Source: Rohdeia mirabilis
Lineage (GTDB): Bacteria; Planctomycetota; UBA1135; GCA-002686595
Direction of reading: 5' to 3'
Assembly (NCBI GenBank): GCA_007750655.1
Contig: CP036290.1
Span: 62,001-126,000 of the forward strand
Length of the DNA stretch: 64,000 bases
The stretch's first letter is position 1. The number at the start of each line of letters is the position of its first letter. This document shows positions 26,038 to 34,599 of this stretch, in pieces. Below the pieces are notes generated by a model. That model saw only the letters and a program-made list of their open reading frames with translations. It was not told where the DNA came from and did not search any database. The position numbers and the translations under genes were made by a program.

Positions 26038-26457
26038 TCAGCGCTCGCCGAACACCGCGCGGTCGAACGACAGGCGGCCGGGGCCCATGGCGAGGATCAG
26101 GAGCGACACCGCCAAGTAGACGGCGGCGAGCTCGTAGGACGCGCCCCTGGCCACGAACGGATCGCCGTTCATGATCGCGTGCATGTAGACGGCCACGCCC
26201 ATCGTGCAGGCGATGCCGAAGGTCGCGATCGGCGTCAGCAGGCCGACGATCCACGCGATGCCGCCGCCGAACTCGGCCACCGCGGCCAGCGCCAGCATGA
26301 AGCCCGGCGCGAAAGCATCGGGACCCATCCACCCCATCGGGTCCTGGATCTTTGGCCAGCCGTGAAGAACCATCGCGAGGCCGCCGACCACCCGCACGAG
26401 CAGGAGGGCGACTTCGGTGGGCGTGGTGTAGGAGCGGGCGGCGAGGAGCTTCTTCAT
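26038..26457 (-). CDS. DoxX-family membrane protein
   Basis: 139 residues with four predicted membrane helices. LLLVRVVGGLAMVLHGWPKI is the conserved first helix with the His-Gly-Trp-x-Lys turn. FAPGFMLALAAVAEFGGGIAW is helix 2 with the family Glu-Phe-x-Gly, and two further helices follow. DoxX/YphA proteins are small inner-membrane proteins of mostly unknown role, some linked to thiosulfate:quinone oxidation or oxidative stress. The start at 26457 leaves a short Lys-rich N-terminus. It is divergent from the SagB-type gene, sharing 53 bp of promoter region. Confidence 0.88.
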   Translation of the reverse strand: MKKLLAARSYTTPTEVALLLVRVVGGLAMVLHGWPKIQDPMGWMGPDAFAPGFMLALAAVAEFGGGIAWIVGLLTPIATFGIACTMGVAVYMHAIMNGDPFVARGASYELAAVYLAVSLLILAMGPGRLSFDRAVFGER

Positions 26458-26495
26458 TCGAGTGGACGTGGGGCCTGTGAGGGGGCGCGCCAGCG

Positions 26496-26501
26496 TATCG
26501 T
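26496..26501 (+). promoter_or_regulatory. candidate -10 element (TATCGT), leaderless type
   Basis: TATCGT is 9 nt before the GTG start at 26511 and no ribosome-binding site intervenes. It is weaker than the TAGRNT examples. Confidence 0.3.
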
Positions 26502-26510
26502 CGCGCTCCC

Positions 26511-28304
26511 GTGAGCTGGAGACGCATCTTCCACCGCGGTGGGTCCGACCCCGCCGACTCCCCGAACGCCGGCTCGGGGTCCGCGGGTCCCGCGTCCGAG
26601 CCCGATCACCCGGCTGACCCCGCGCTCGCTCTGGTGCGCGACTACCACCGCGCGACCAAGCACGCGCCGGCTCGGTTCGCGCGCGGGCCCGGGTGGATGG
26701 ACTGGGACACGCAGCCGAGTCCGTTCCGGCGGTGGGAGGGCGCTGAGTTCGTGCCGCTCGATCGTCCCGAGCCAACGGCGGCCGGTGAGCCGTTCGAGCT
26801 CGCGCCCGGGGACGCGCTGTACGAGCACGTGTTCGCACTCGGTCGTGTCGCGCCGGCACCCCTCGACCGCGCGTTCGTGTCGCAGCTGTTCTTCGACAGC
26901 TTGGCGTTGTCGGCCTGGAAGCGCGCCGGCGAGGCCCATTGGTCCCTGCGCGTCAATCCGTCGAGCGGCAATCTGCACCCGACCGAGGGCTATCTGCTCG
27001 CGCCCGCGATTCCCGGCTCGAGCGACGAACCGCTGCTCGCGCATTACGCGCCAAAAGAGCACGGCCTCGAGGTGCGCGCGCGGATCCCGCAGGACCTTTG
27101 GACGCGGCTGGTGGCCGGGCTGCCTGCGGACACCGTGCTGGTCGGGTTGACGTCGATCCACTGGCGCGAGTCGTGGAAGTACGGCGAGCGCGCCTACCGT
27201 TATTGCCAGCACGACGCCGGGCACGCGCTGGCCTGCGTGACGTTGGCCGCGGCGGCGCGCGGGTGGCGGGCGACGTTGCTCGACGGGCTCGGGTCGGACG
27301 AGTTGGGCGCGCTGCTCGGAACCGGCGACACGGCGCATCCCGAGGCGGAGGAGCCGGACCTGCTCGTCGCGCTGCATCCCGTCGGGAGCGAGGTTTCGGT
27401 GACGCGCCTCGACGCCGCCGCGATCGCCGAGATCGCGTCGCTCGAGCGCCGCGGCATCCCGAACACGCTGTCGCCCGATCACGAGGACTGGCCAGCGATC
27501 GACGCGGTGGCGGCCGCCTGCTCGAAACCGGCGGACGTGCTCGCGCGCGGCGGTTTCGAGCCGCCGTTCGCGCCGCTCGAAGTGGGCGACGAGCCGATCT
27601 CGTTCCGCCGCATCGCGCGCGGACGGCGCAGCGCGGTGGCGATGGACGCGCGTTCGGGCCTGGCGCGCGACGGCTTCTACCAGACGCTGCGGCGCACGTT
27701 GCCCGGTCGCGACGAAGCGCCGTGGTGCGCGCTGCCGTGGCGGCCGCGCGTGCACCTCGCGCTGTTCGTGCACCGCGTCGCCGACGTGGATCCGGGGCTG
27801 TACCTGTTGCTGCGCGACCCTGGCGCGCTGGACGAGTTGCGCGCGGCGCTCGACCCGAACTTCACGTGGGAGCGCGCACCGGAATGTCCCGACGATCTGC
27901 CGCTCTACCATCTGCGCACCGGCGACGCGCGCGGACTGGCGGCGCACCTGTCGTGCGACCAGGCGATCGCGGGCGAGGGCTGTTTCGCCGTGGCGATGCT
28001 GGCGCGTTTCGACGCGAGTCTCGAAGAGGACGGCCCGTGGATGTACCCGCGCCTGTTCTGGGAGACGGGCGCGATCGGTCAGACGCTGTACCTCGAGGCC
28101 GAGGCGTTGGGCCTGCGCGCGACCGGCATCGGCTGCTACTTCGACGACGGCGTGCACGGGGCGCTCGGGATGTCGAGAGCGCCCGGAGCGAGCGGCCGCG
28201 CGTTCCAGAGCCTGTACCACTTCACCGTGGGCGGAGCCGTGGACGACGCGCGCATCACGACGGAACCGGCCTATCCGGTGGCGGGTGGCGGCGGACCGAA
28301 CTAG
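26511..28304 (+). CDS. SagB-type dehydrogenase with tandem nitroreductase domains
   Basis: 597 residues containing two nitroreductase-like halves. The first holds the SagB/thiazole-oxidase signature SLRVNPSSGNLHPTEGYLLA, which binds FMN, and RYCQHDAGHALACVTLAA. The second includes ECPDDLPLYHLRTGD, HLSCDQAIAGEG and GAIGQTLYLEAEALGLRATGIGCYFDD. SagB proteins are FMN-dependent oxidases acting on azoline rings in ribosomal peptide biosynthesis, but stand-alone tandem forms are widespread and may reduce or oxidise other substrates. No precursor peptide, YcaO cyclase or protease gene is adjacent, so a peptide natural-product role is not supported here. The first 35 residues are disordered (Ser/Pro/Gly). 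Confidence 0.82.
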   Translation: MSWRRIFHRGGSDPADSPNAGSGSAGPASEPDHPADPALALVRDYHRATKHAPARFARGPGWMDWDTQPSPFRRWEGAEFVPLDRPEPTAAGEPFELAPGDALYEHVFALGRVAPAPLDRAFVSQLFFDSLALSAWKRAGEAHWSLRVNPSSGNLHPTEGYLLAPAIPGSSDEPLLAHYAPKEHGLEVRARIPQDLWTRLVAGLPADTVLVGLTSIHWRESWKYGERAYRYCQHDAGHALACVTLAAAARGWRATLLDGLGSDELGALLGTGDTAHPEAEEPDLLVALHPVGSEVSVTRLDAAAIAEIASLERRGIPNTLSPDHEDWPAIDAVAAACSKPADVLARGGFEPPFAPLEVGDEPISFRRIARGRRSAVAMDARSGLARDGFYQTLRRTLPGRDEAPWCALPWRPRVHLALFVHRVADVDPGLYLLLRDPGALDELRAALDPNFTWERAPECPDDLPLYHLRTGDARGLAAHLSCDQAIAGEGCFAVAMLARFDASLEEDGPWMYPRLFWETGAIGQTLYLEAEALGLRATGIGCYFDDGVHGALGMSRAPGASGRAFQSLYHFTVGGAVDDARITTEPAYPVAGGGGPN

Positions 28305-28461
28305 TCGATCCAGGTCGGGAAGATTCGGCATGTCGGGCTCGTCGAAGTCCGTCGTTCGCGCTCGCCGAGACCGGACCACCATCCATCGAGCTGATGTCGC
28401 CGTCGCGCCACCCGTGGCGGCATGAGACTGCGCCGATCACCTGCCACCTCGCACACGCACC

Positions 28462-29778
28462 ATGAAGCTTGCTCTTCCGATCTTGCTCGCCCTGTTCGTT
28501 GGCCTCGCCCTCGGCTACACGCTGTTCTCGTCCGACCCCGTGGTCGAGCGCGGCGTCGGCCTGGATACCGACGTCGAGGTAGAAGGTGGCGGCGCGCTGG
28601 GCGACGTGAATCTGGCTGCTGCCGACGATGACGCCGAGGGGACCGAGCGGTCGTCCGCAACTGGAACATCAGGAGCCGCGCGCGACGGATCCGACCGCGT
28701 CGAAGTCGTCGTCGAGGAAGCGGGCTTGTTCAGCGATGCACTGCTCGCCCATGCGCGCGACGGCCTGCGCGACGGCTGGGCGGACCGGCGCGGTGACGCC
28801 ATGCCCGACGATCAGCTGGCGATCGGGATGGCGCAGTTCGAGGACAACGTGCTCACCCTGCCCTGGGGCCTCGGCCACCAGCTCGCCCACTCACGCACGA
28901 AGGCCGAGGCGCTGGCGGCCGACGCCGGTCGCGGCGGAGCGTTCGCGTTGCTGGCGACGCTGCTCGAGGGCGACGGTGCGCCGCTCCCGGAGCTCGTCGG
29001 CGACGCCGCAGCGTTCGAAGAGCTGTTCGTCCGCGAGCACCCCGAGGCGCCCATGGATGCCTCGGGCCACGAACCTGGCGCGGACGTGCCGGACGGGAGC
29101 ACGCTGAACTTCCCCGCGGGCTGCTTCCGGTTCAAGTTGCCGGCAGACCAGCGTGGTCAGGCCCCCGCCGATCTGTCCATCGCGGGTGCAGGGATGGATG
29201 CGACGCTGCTGGTGCTGTCGGACGACCTCGGGAGTCGCGGGGATCTCCAACGACTCGAGCTGCGCGACTGCACAGTCTTCACCAACGGTCACTATCTGTT
29301 CGACCATCGCCAGGGCGCGGCGACGGTGGTCCTCGAGCGCGTGCGCGTGATCGGATTCGACTCTGGCGCCGGATCGAGCTGCTGTTTCTCGCTCGACGAC
29401 GGCGTGGCACTCCTGGTGCGCGACTCGATCATCGCCGGGGGCTATGGACGCTCGCCCGCGAGCGGCAAGCTGTTCGATCAGCGCAACGACGCTCTGCTCG
29501 CGCGCTTCGAGAACAGCTCGATCGAGCGCATGAACTTGAAGGTGTCGGGGATCCGATCAGACGCGACGGTGGTGTTTGCGAGCTGCGACCTGCTCGACAT
29601 CATCACGAGCCAACCGCTCGCGCCCCAGATCGAGGCCCACGCAGGCGTGCAGCTGATCGCGTGCCGCCTGGAGGAGATCTCCCTCGAGAGTCTCCACGCG
29701 CCCGAGTCGAACCTGCAGGAAGGTCTGGTCCGCGACCTCAACGACCTCTTTCCCGACTGGCAGACGCGGCTCCAGTAG
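28462..29778 (+). CDS. hypothetical membrane-anchored protein with a beta-helix-like C-terminal half
   Basis: 438 residues. A hydrophobic N-terminal helix (PILLALFVGLALGYTLF) without a clear cleavage site suggests a membrane anchor. An acidic disordered linker follows (about 25-75), then a helical region (about 80-190), then about 220 residues of repeating short strands such as LQRLELRDCTVFTNGHYLFD and VVLERVRVIGF, ending with VQLIACRLEEISLES. That pattern resembles a right-handed parallel beta-helix. No catalytic motif. It stands 157 bp after the SagB-type gene and converges on the dehydrogenase gene. Function unknown. Confidence 0.6.
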   Translation: MKLALPILLALFVGLALGYTLFSSDPVVERGVGLDTDVEVEGGGALGDVNLAAADDDAEGTERSSATGTSGAARDGSDRVEVVVEEAGLFSDALLAHARDGLRDGWADRRGDAMPDDQLAIGMAQFEDNVLTLPWGLGHQLAHSRTKAEALAADAGRGGAFALLATLLEGDGAPLPELVGDAAAFEELFVREHPEAPMDASGHEPGADVPDGSTLNFPAGCFRFKLPADQRGQAPADLSIAGAGMDATLLVLSDDLGSRGDLQRLELRDCTVFTNGHYLFDHRQGAATVVLERVRVIGFDSGAGSSCCFSLDDGVALLVRDSIIAGGYGRSPASGKLFDQRNDALLARFENSSIERMNLKVSGIRSDATVVFASCDLLDIITSQPLAPQIEAHAGVQLIACRLEEISLESLHAPESNLQEGLVRDLNDLFPDWQTRLQ

Positions 29779-29808
29779 TGCCTCGGGTGGCACTCGTCAC
29801 CGTCGAAC

Positions 29809-30936
29809 TCAGTACCCCGCGTCCCGATCGATCACGTTGTAGAGCGGCTCGCCCGCAGCGAAGCGGCGCAGGTTCTCCGAGTACATGATCTCGAGGCGCG
29901 TCAGCGTCAACTCACCGCGGCCGGCCGTGTGCGGCGTGACGATCACGTTCGGGTACGACCACAGCGGGTGGTCCGCGGGCAGCGGCTCCGGATCGGTGAC
30001 GTCCAATCCAGCGCTGGCCAGGCGACCACCGTCGAGCGCTGCCATCAACGCGGCCGTATCCACCACCTTGCCGCGTGCGATGTTCACGAGGTACGCGCCG
30101 TCGGGCATCAGGGCGAAGCGCTCCGCGTTCATAAGGCCCGTGGTCTCGTCGGTCAGCGGCACGCACAGCACCACGACGTCGGCGCGCGGCAGGAAGTCAT
30201 CGAGTCGATCGGCTGTACCCTGCACGTCGACGTAGTCGGGGCGCTCGGCCTCGGATCGGCGCGTCGCGAGCACCGTCATCCCGAAGCCCTTCGCGCGCTT
30301 GGCGACCTCGCTGCCGATCCCGCCGAGACCGACGACGAGCAGCGTGCGGCCCGCGAGCCCCACCGGCTCGAATACGCCCGATCCCGCGCGGTCCCAGGTG
30401 CCAGTCGCGCGGTTCGCGAGGTGCACCGGCAGGTCGCGCGTCATTGCGAGCAGCAGCGCGAAGACGTGATCGGCGATGATCGGTCCACTGACCGCGCGCA
30501 GGTTGGTGAGCACGAGCGCCTCGTTGTGGCCGAGGTGTTCGGTGTCGATGTAGCGGTCCACGCCGGCGCTCTTGATCTGCACCCAAGCGAGGTTCGGCGC
30601 CGCGGCCACGAACTCGGGCGTCGCGTAGAACGAGTCGACACCGTGGGCTTCGTTCGCGCGGGCGAGCGCTTCCTCGCGCGACAGGCCGAGCACCAGTTCG
30701 AGGTTCGGCGCGTCCCGTTCGAGTCGCGCGACGTGCTCGTCGGACAGCGACGATCCGAAGTAGACGAGTCGCTCGCCCTTCGCGAGATCCGGGGCGGCGA
30801 CGCGCGCGTGCCGCAGCGACCCGAGGGCAGCGGGTGCGTTCGGGTCGACGGGCGCTCCATTCGCGCCGGTCGAGTTGCAGGCGCAAAGAACGCAGAGAAC
30901 GAGTGAGAACAGACCGGCGATGAGGGGGGCACGCAT
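29809..30936 (-). CDS. D-2-hydroxyacid dehydrogenase with a lipoprotein-type N-terminus
   Basis: 375 residues. The body is a complete D-isomer-specific 2-hydroxyacid dehydrogenase: the dinucleotide motif VVGLGGIGSEVAKRAKGFGM; NIARGKVVD with the catalytic Arg; DVTDPEPLPADHPLW with the Glu; and VIVTPHTAG with the catalytic His. It should interconvert a 2-oxoacid and a D-2-hydroxyacid with NAD(P)H. Unusually, it begins MRAPLIAGLFSLVLCVLCAC followed by NSTGANG, a lipoprotein-like signal with a candidate lipobox LCAC. Export of an NAD-dependent enzyme would be odd, so either the start is wrong, the signal is not used, or it acts outside the cytosol. No downstream ATG precedes the conserved domain closely. 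A TAGGAT hexamer 6 nt upstream of the ATG supports this start. Confidence 0.82.
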   Translation of the reverse strand: MRAPLIAGLFSLVLCVLCACNSTGANGAPVDPNAPAALGSLRHARVAAPDLAKGERLVYFGSSLSDEHVARLERDAPNLELVLGLSREEALARANEAHGVDSFYATPEFVAAAPNLAWVQIKSAGVDRYIDTEHLGHNEALVLTNLRAVSGPIIADHVFALLLAMTRDLPVHLANRATGTWDRAGSGVFEPVGLAGRTLLVVGLGGIGSEVAKRAKGFGMTVLATRRSEAERPDYVDVQGTADRLDDFLPRADVVVLCVPLTDETTGLMNAERFALMPDGAYLVNIARGKVVDTAALMAALDGGRLASAGLDVTDPEPLPADHPLWSYPNVIVTPHTAGRGELTLTRLEIMYSENLRRFAAGEPLYNVIDRDAGY

Positions 30937-30942
30937 CGCCGA

Positions 30943-30948
30943 ATCCTA
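30943..30948 (-). promoter_or_regulatory. candidate -10 element (TAGGAT) before the dehydrogenase gene
   Basis: On the minus strand TAGGAT is followed by 6 nt and then the ATG at 30936. It supports the start codon that includes the lipoprotein-like signal. Confidence 0.45.
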
Positions 30949-31031
30949 CGGCGGGCCCGTTCACGCGCGAGGCCGCGAACCTCTCGATTCGCGGCCTCCT
31001 GCCCGCCAGCGGGTGGCGCGTTCCTCCGTTT

Positions 31032-31673
31032 TCAGACGGCCGACGCGGTCCGGTCGTACGCCATCACGCGCTCGACCCAGGCGCGAGTGCGAGCGTGGCG
31101 CGCACCGAGGTGCAGGACCGTCGAGACGGCGCGACCGAGCGACTTCTCGGGGCTCGACTCCGGATCGCTGCTCGCGAAGTGGATGAACGGGGCGATCGCC
31201 AGGTCGGCGGCCGTGATCGCGTCGCCGGTCAGGAAGGCGTTCTTCTCGAGGGCCTGCTCGACGCGCACGGTCAGCTGATCGAAGAGCTTGTTGACGAGCG
31301 TGATCGTGTCCGCGTTCTGTTCGCCCGAGATCACCATGTTCAGCATCAGACCGAGCGCGGGCCCGTAGCCGTTGCGCGACAGGTCTTCCCAACGCTCGAT
31401 CTCGCGCATGCCTTCGCGCGTGTTCGAGTAGAGGCGCGGGCCGTCGAAGTTGGCGTCGAGGTAGCGCAGGATCGCGAACGAGTCGAAGACCTTGCGGTCG
31501 CCGTCGACGATCACCGGCGTGAGCGGTTGGCCGGTGGCCTCGACGATCGCCTCGCGGCCGTCGAAGCCGTGGACCTCGACCGTGTCGTAGTCGAGGCCCT
31601 TGAAGCTCAGGGCCAGGCGGACCTTCGTGTTGAACGGGGAGGGCGGGAGCGTGTGGAGGACGAGTTTGGTCAT
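31032..31673 (-). CDS. glutathione S-transferase family protein
   Basis: 213 residues with the two-domain GST plan. The N-terminal thioredoxin-like domain has LHTLPPSPFNTKVRLALSFK (active-site Ser/Pro region), the cis-Pro strand TGQPLTPVIVDG and FDSFAILRYLDANF (glutathione gamma-Glu binding Asp-Ser). The helical C-terminal domain contains FLTGDAITAADLAIAPFIHF, the conserved N-capping box. It would conjugate or reduce electrophiles with glutathione or a related thiol. It is divergent from an HxlR-type regulator over a 156-bp region with two operator-like palindromes, so it is the likely regulated target. Confidence 0.9.
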   Translation of the reverse strand: MTKLVLHTLPPSPFNTKVRLALSFKGLDYDTVEVHGFDGREAIVEATGQPLTPVIVDGDRKVFDSFAILRYLDANFDGPRLYSNTREGMREIERWEDLSRNGYGPALGLMLNMVISGEQNADTITLVNKLFDQLTVRVEQALEKNAFLTGDAITAADLAIAPFIHFASSDPESSPEKSLGRAVSTVLHLGARHARTRAWVERVMAYDRTASAV

Positions 31674-31758
31674 GGTGCGTGTGTGGACCGACGGTCGGGC
31701 CGGATCCGATTGGTGGAGGTCGGGCTGGACGTGAGGAGGGAGGGCTCGCCCGGTTCGA

Positions 31759-31797
31759 TTGCGAGTTGCAAGCTATCTTGTCGGTTGCGAAGTGCAA
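31759..31797. promoter_or_regulatory. two-palindrome operator (TTGC-N5-GCAA twice)
   Basis: TTGCGAGTTGCAA at 31759-31771 and TTGCGAAGTGCAA at 31785-31797 are the same inverted half-sites, TTGC and GCAA, with a 5-nt spacer. Their centres are 26 bp apart, about two and a half helical turns. They lie between the divergent GST and HxlR genes; one overlaps a plausible minus-strand promoter (TTGCAC, 16 nt, TAGCTT). This is the expected binding arrangement for the adjacent regulator. Confidence 0.65.
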
Positions 31798-31817
31798 GTG
31801 AATTCGCGGGCCTCCGC

Positions 31818-31823
31818 TAGACT
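31818..31823 (+). promoter_or_regulatory. candidate -10 element (TAGACT) of the HxlR gene
   Basis: TAGACT is 6 nt before the ATG at 31830; the operator palindromes are just upstream, around the expected -35 region, consistent with autorepression. Confidence 0.5.
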
Positions 31824-31829
31824 GATCCC

Positions 31830-32246
31830 ATGTCCGCCGCCCGCGACTGCCGCTCCGACTGCCCGATCGCCTACGCCCTCGACGTCGTGGGCGACCGGTG
31901 GACCCTGCTCGTCCTGCGCGACCTGCTCTTCGGCGGCAAGCTGCGGTTCACCGAGCTGCTCTCCTCGCGCGAGCGCATCGCCACGAACGTGTTGACGGAC
32001 CGACTGCGGCGGCTGGAGGAGGCCGGCCTGGTCGTCCGCGAGCCCGACCCCGACGACGGCCGCAGGGCCCTCTACCGCCCCACGGAGGCCGGACTCGGAC
32101 TCGCGCCGCTGCTGATCGAGATGGTGCTGTGGGGCGTCGACCACCGCGGCACCGGCGAGAAGGGCCCCCCCGCCGGCCTGATCGCACGCATGCGCGCCGA
32201 TCGCGAGGGGCTGCTCGCGGAACTGCGCGCGCGGCACCTGGGCTGA
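31830..32246 (+). CDS. HxlR-family winged-helix transcriptional regulator
   Basis: 138 residues. The HxlR signature is complete: an N-terminal Cys in CPIAYALDVVGDRWTLLVLRDL, then LRFTELLSSRERIATNVLTDRLRRLEEAGLV (recognition helix) and the wing ALYRPTEAGLGLAPLL. HxlR proteins bind DNA as dimers and often sense reactive electrophiles or quinones through a conserved Cys; Cys7 and Cys11 at the N-terminus are candidates. The divergent GST gene and the paired palindromes between them suggest it controls a detoxification response. Palindromic element F begins 20 nt after the stop. Confidence 0.9.
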   Translation: MSAARDCRSDCPIAYALDVVGDRWTLLVLRDLLFGGKLRFTELLSSRERIATNVLTDRLRRLEEAGLVVREPDPDDGRRALYRPTEAGLGLAPLLIEMVLWGVDHRGTGEKGPPAGLIARMRADREGLLAELRARHLG

Positions 32247-32266
32247 GAGGCTGATCGCCGCCGCCC

Positions 32267-32794
32267 CCGTACGGTGTCGCACACCACTGGGGTGGTCGAC
32301 CCGAAGAAAGTACCGGAGCAATCCTGGTCGGTGGCACGCAAGGGGGCGCGTCAGCGGCCGATCCCGACCTGACCGGGAGCCCCCGGTACAGGGCTCTGAC
32401 GGAGAGGTCTTCGGCGAGGCGCTCGATCGATGCGTGGGTACGGTGCGGGGCAGGCGGGCGGCCGTGGCCGTCGGAGTTGCTCCGGTACTTCTTTCGGGTC
32501 GACCACCCCTGTGGTGTGCGACACCGTACTCAATCCCGACCTGACCGGGAGCCCCCGGTACAGGGCTCTGACGGAGAGGTCTTCGGCGAGGCGCTCAATC
32601 GATACGTGGGTACGGTGCGGGGCAGGCGGGCGGCCGTGGCCGCCGGAGTTGCTCCGGTACTTCTTTCGGGTCGACCACCCCTGTGGTGTGCGACACCGTA
32701 CTCCTTCTTTCGGGTCGACCACCCCTGTGGTGTGCGACACCGTACTCCCCGGGTCGACCACCCCTGTGGTGTGCGACACCGTACTCCGTACTCC
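32267..32794. repeat. palindromic intergenic element, family 1, copy F, with nested tandem copies of the right arm
   Basis: Left arm at 32267-32324 and right arm at 32476-32530 enclose 151 nt. The second part of the element, including the right arm, is then duplicated: unit 32361-32532 is repeated at 32533-32704 (172 bp each, a handful of mismatches). After it come ever shorter pieces of the right arm: 32705-32748 (44 nt), 32749-32787 (39 nt) and finally GTACTCC at 32788-32794. Every piece keeps the same right end, CGACACCGTACTCC. It fills most of the gap between the HxlR and YCII genes. Confidence 0.88.
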
Positions 32795-32914
32795 GTTTCT
32801 TCCAATTCCCTGTCGAGTCCGGCCTGCCCGTTCGACGGCGCGTCGGAGGGTGCCGAGCGGCGCCCCACATCGAGTTCCGACCCACGACGCCCGGCCCACC
32901 GGCCCGGCACCCCC

Positions 32915-33271
32915 ATGCGCTACATGCTCCTGATCCACGGCGACGAGACCCAAGAAGCCAAGTCGACCCCGGCCGAAGACGCGGCCCTGATGGCCGAGTA
33001 CGGCGCCTTCCACGAAGGGCTCGCCACGGCCGGTGCGTTCGTCGACGGCGCGCGCCTGCAACCGACCGCGACGGCCACGACCGTGCGCGTGAAGAACGGC
33101 GACACGGTCACCACCGACGGCCCGTTCGCCGAGACGAAGGAGCAGCTCGGCGGCTACTACATCATCGAGGTCCCGAACCTCGACGCGGCGCTCGCCTGGG
33201 CGGCGAAGGTGCCCTCGGCGAAGCACGGTTCGGTCGAGGTGCGCCCGGTCTGGGAGATGGGTGCCGAGTGA
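32915..33271 (+). CDS. YCII/DGPF-domain protein
   Basis: 118 residues. YMLLIHGDETQE, EYGAFHEGL, VTTDGPFAETKEQLGGYYIIE (the DGPF motif) and VEVRPVWEM define the family, a ferredoxin-like fold protein. Genes of this family regularly precede ECF42 sigma factors, as here: its stop overlaps the sigma-factor GTG. The function is not established; a signalling or small-molecule sensing role for the partner sigma factor is suggested by the linkage. Confidence 0.9.
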   Translation: MRYMLLIHGDETQEAKSTPAEDAALMAEYGAFHEGLATAGAFVDGARLQPTATATTVRVKNGDTVTTDGPFAETKEQLGGYYIIEVPNLDAALAWAAKVPSAKHGSVEVRPVWEMGAE

Positions 33272-34560
33272 GTCCGTCGGCCGGAGAGCGCGCGCGAGCG
33301 AGCGTCGAGACCGTGTTCCGCGCGGAGTACGGCGCGTTGCTCGCGGCGCTCGCCCGGCGCACCGGCGGCGACCTGATCGCGGCCGAGGACGCGCTGTCGG
33401 AGGCGTTCGCGGCGGCGACCGAGCAGTGGACGGCGAACGGCGTGCCCGACGTGCCCGACGTGCCAGCGGCCTGGGTGCTCGGTGTCGCGCGACGCCGCCT
33501 CGTCGACGGGGCGCGAAGGGCGCGGGCGGTCGTGGACGGCCACGAACGCGCACACGCGATTGAGACGCGAGCGGAGGACGAGGTGGACCACGAATTCCTG
33601 CTGGCGAAGGACAGCCTGCCGACCGACGACGATCGCCTGCGGCTGGTGTTCACGTGCTGCCACCCGGCGCTCGAGATCGATGCGCGGATCGCACTCACGC
33701 TCAACACCCTTGGCGGCTTGCGCGCGCACGAGATCGCGCGCGCGTTCCTGGTCGGTGACGCCACCATGGCCCAGCGCCTGGTGCGCGCGAAGACCAAAAT
33801 CCGAGCGGCGGGGATCCCGTTCGCCGTGCCGCCCGAGGACGTCGTGCCGGAGCGGCTCGCTGCGGTGTTGCGCGTCGTCTATCTGATCTTCAATGCCGGC
33901 AATGGGGCCGGTGCGGGCGACGGCGTCGAGCGTCAAGGCCTCGTGCGCGACGCGTTGCGGCTCGCGCGGTTGCTCGTCGAGATGCTGCCGGACGACGGCG
34001 AAGTCGCCGGCCTTCTGGCGCTCCTGTTGCTCACCGATGCGCGGAGCATGGCACGGACGGACACGAGCGGTGAGTTGGTGCTCCTGCCCGATCAGGATCG
34101 CAGCTTGTGGGACCGGGACCTGATCGACGCGGGACGTCGGGAGGTCGAGCGCGCGCTCGTGCTGTCGAGCGGCGCCCCCGGGCCGTACGCGCTGCAGGCT
34201 GCGATCGCCGCGGTGCACGCCGACGCGGAGCGTGCGTCCGACACGGACTGGGCCCAGATCGTGGCGCTCTACGAAGTGCTCGAGCGCGTCGAGCCGACGC
34301 CCGTGGTCGCGCTCAATCACGCGGTGGCCGTGGCCGAGATCGACGGCCCCGCGGCCGGGCTCGCGCGCGTGGACGCCTTGGAGGCGGCGGGCGAGCTCGA
34401 TCGCTACCTGTACCTGCACGCGACGCGGGCCGATCTGTTGCGCAGGCTGGGGCGGCCGGCCGATGCACGCGCTGCCTACTCGCGCGCCATCGAGTTGGCC
34501 GACGATCCGGTCGAGCGGCGCTTCCTGGTGCGGCGAGTCGCCGAACTCGACCGGGAGTGA
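33268..34560 (+). CDS. ECF42-type RNA polymerase sigma factor
   Basis: 430 residues. The sigma2 region (about 15-85) is followed by sigma4 (RLRLVFTCCHPALEIDARIA, then LRAHEIARAFLVGDATMAQRLVRAK). A long C-terminal TPR-like extension (about 190-430; for example LARVDALEAAGELDRYLYLH and ADLLRRLGRPADARAAYSRA) replaces an anti-sigma factor. Long C-terminal extension plus upstream DGPF gene is the ECF42 arrangement, in which the extension is thought to regulate the sigma factor. The GTG start overlaps the stop of the DGPF gene, so translation is coupled. Confidence 0.9.
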   Translation: MSPSAGERARASVETVFRAEYGALLAALARRTGGDLIAAEDALSEAFAAATEQWTANGVPDVPDVPAAWVLGVARRRLVDGARRARAVVDGHERAHAIETRAEDEVDHEFLLAKDSLPTDDDRLRLVFTCCHPALEIDARIALTLNTLGGLRAHEIARAFLVGDATMAQRLVRAKTKIRAAGIPFAVPPEDVVPERLAAVLRVVYLIFNAGNGAGAGDGVERQGLVRDALRLARLLVEMLPDDGEVAGLLALLLLTDARSMARTDTSGELVLLPDQDRSLWDRDLIDAGRREVERALVLSSGAPGPYALQAAIAAVHADAERASDTDWAQIVALYEVLERVEPTPVVALNHAVAVAEIDGPAAGLARVDALEAAGELDRYLYLHATRADLLRRLGRPADARAAYSRAIELADDPVERRFLVRRVAELDRE

Positions 34561-34599
34561 TCGCGCACGCCGGCTCGGAGCCGTCACCGTCCGGCTCCG

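Noticed and set aside
32705..32794. Possible CRISPR-like array in the shortening repeats after copy F
   Set aside because: Repeats share one boundary and shrink, with no unique spacers of even length and no cas gene.
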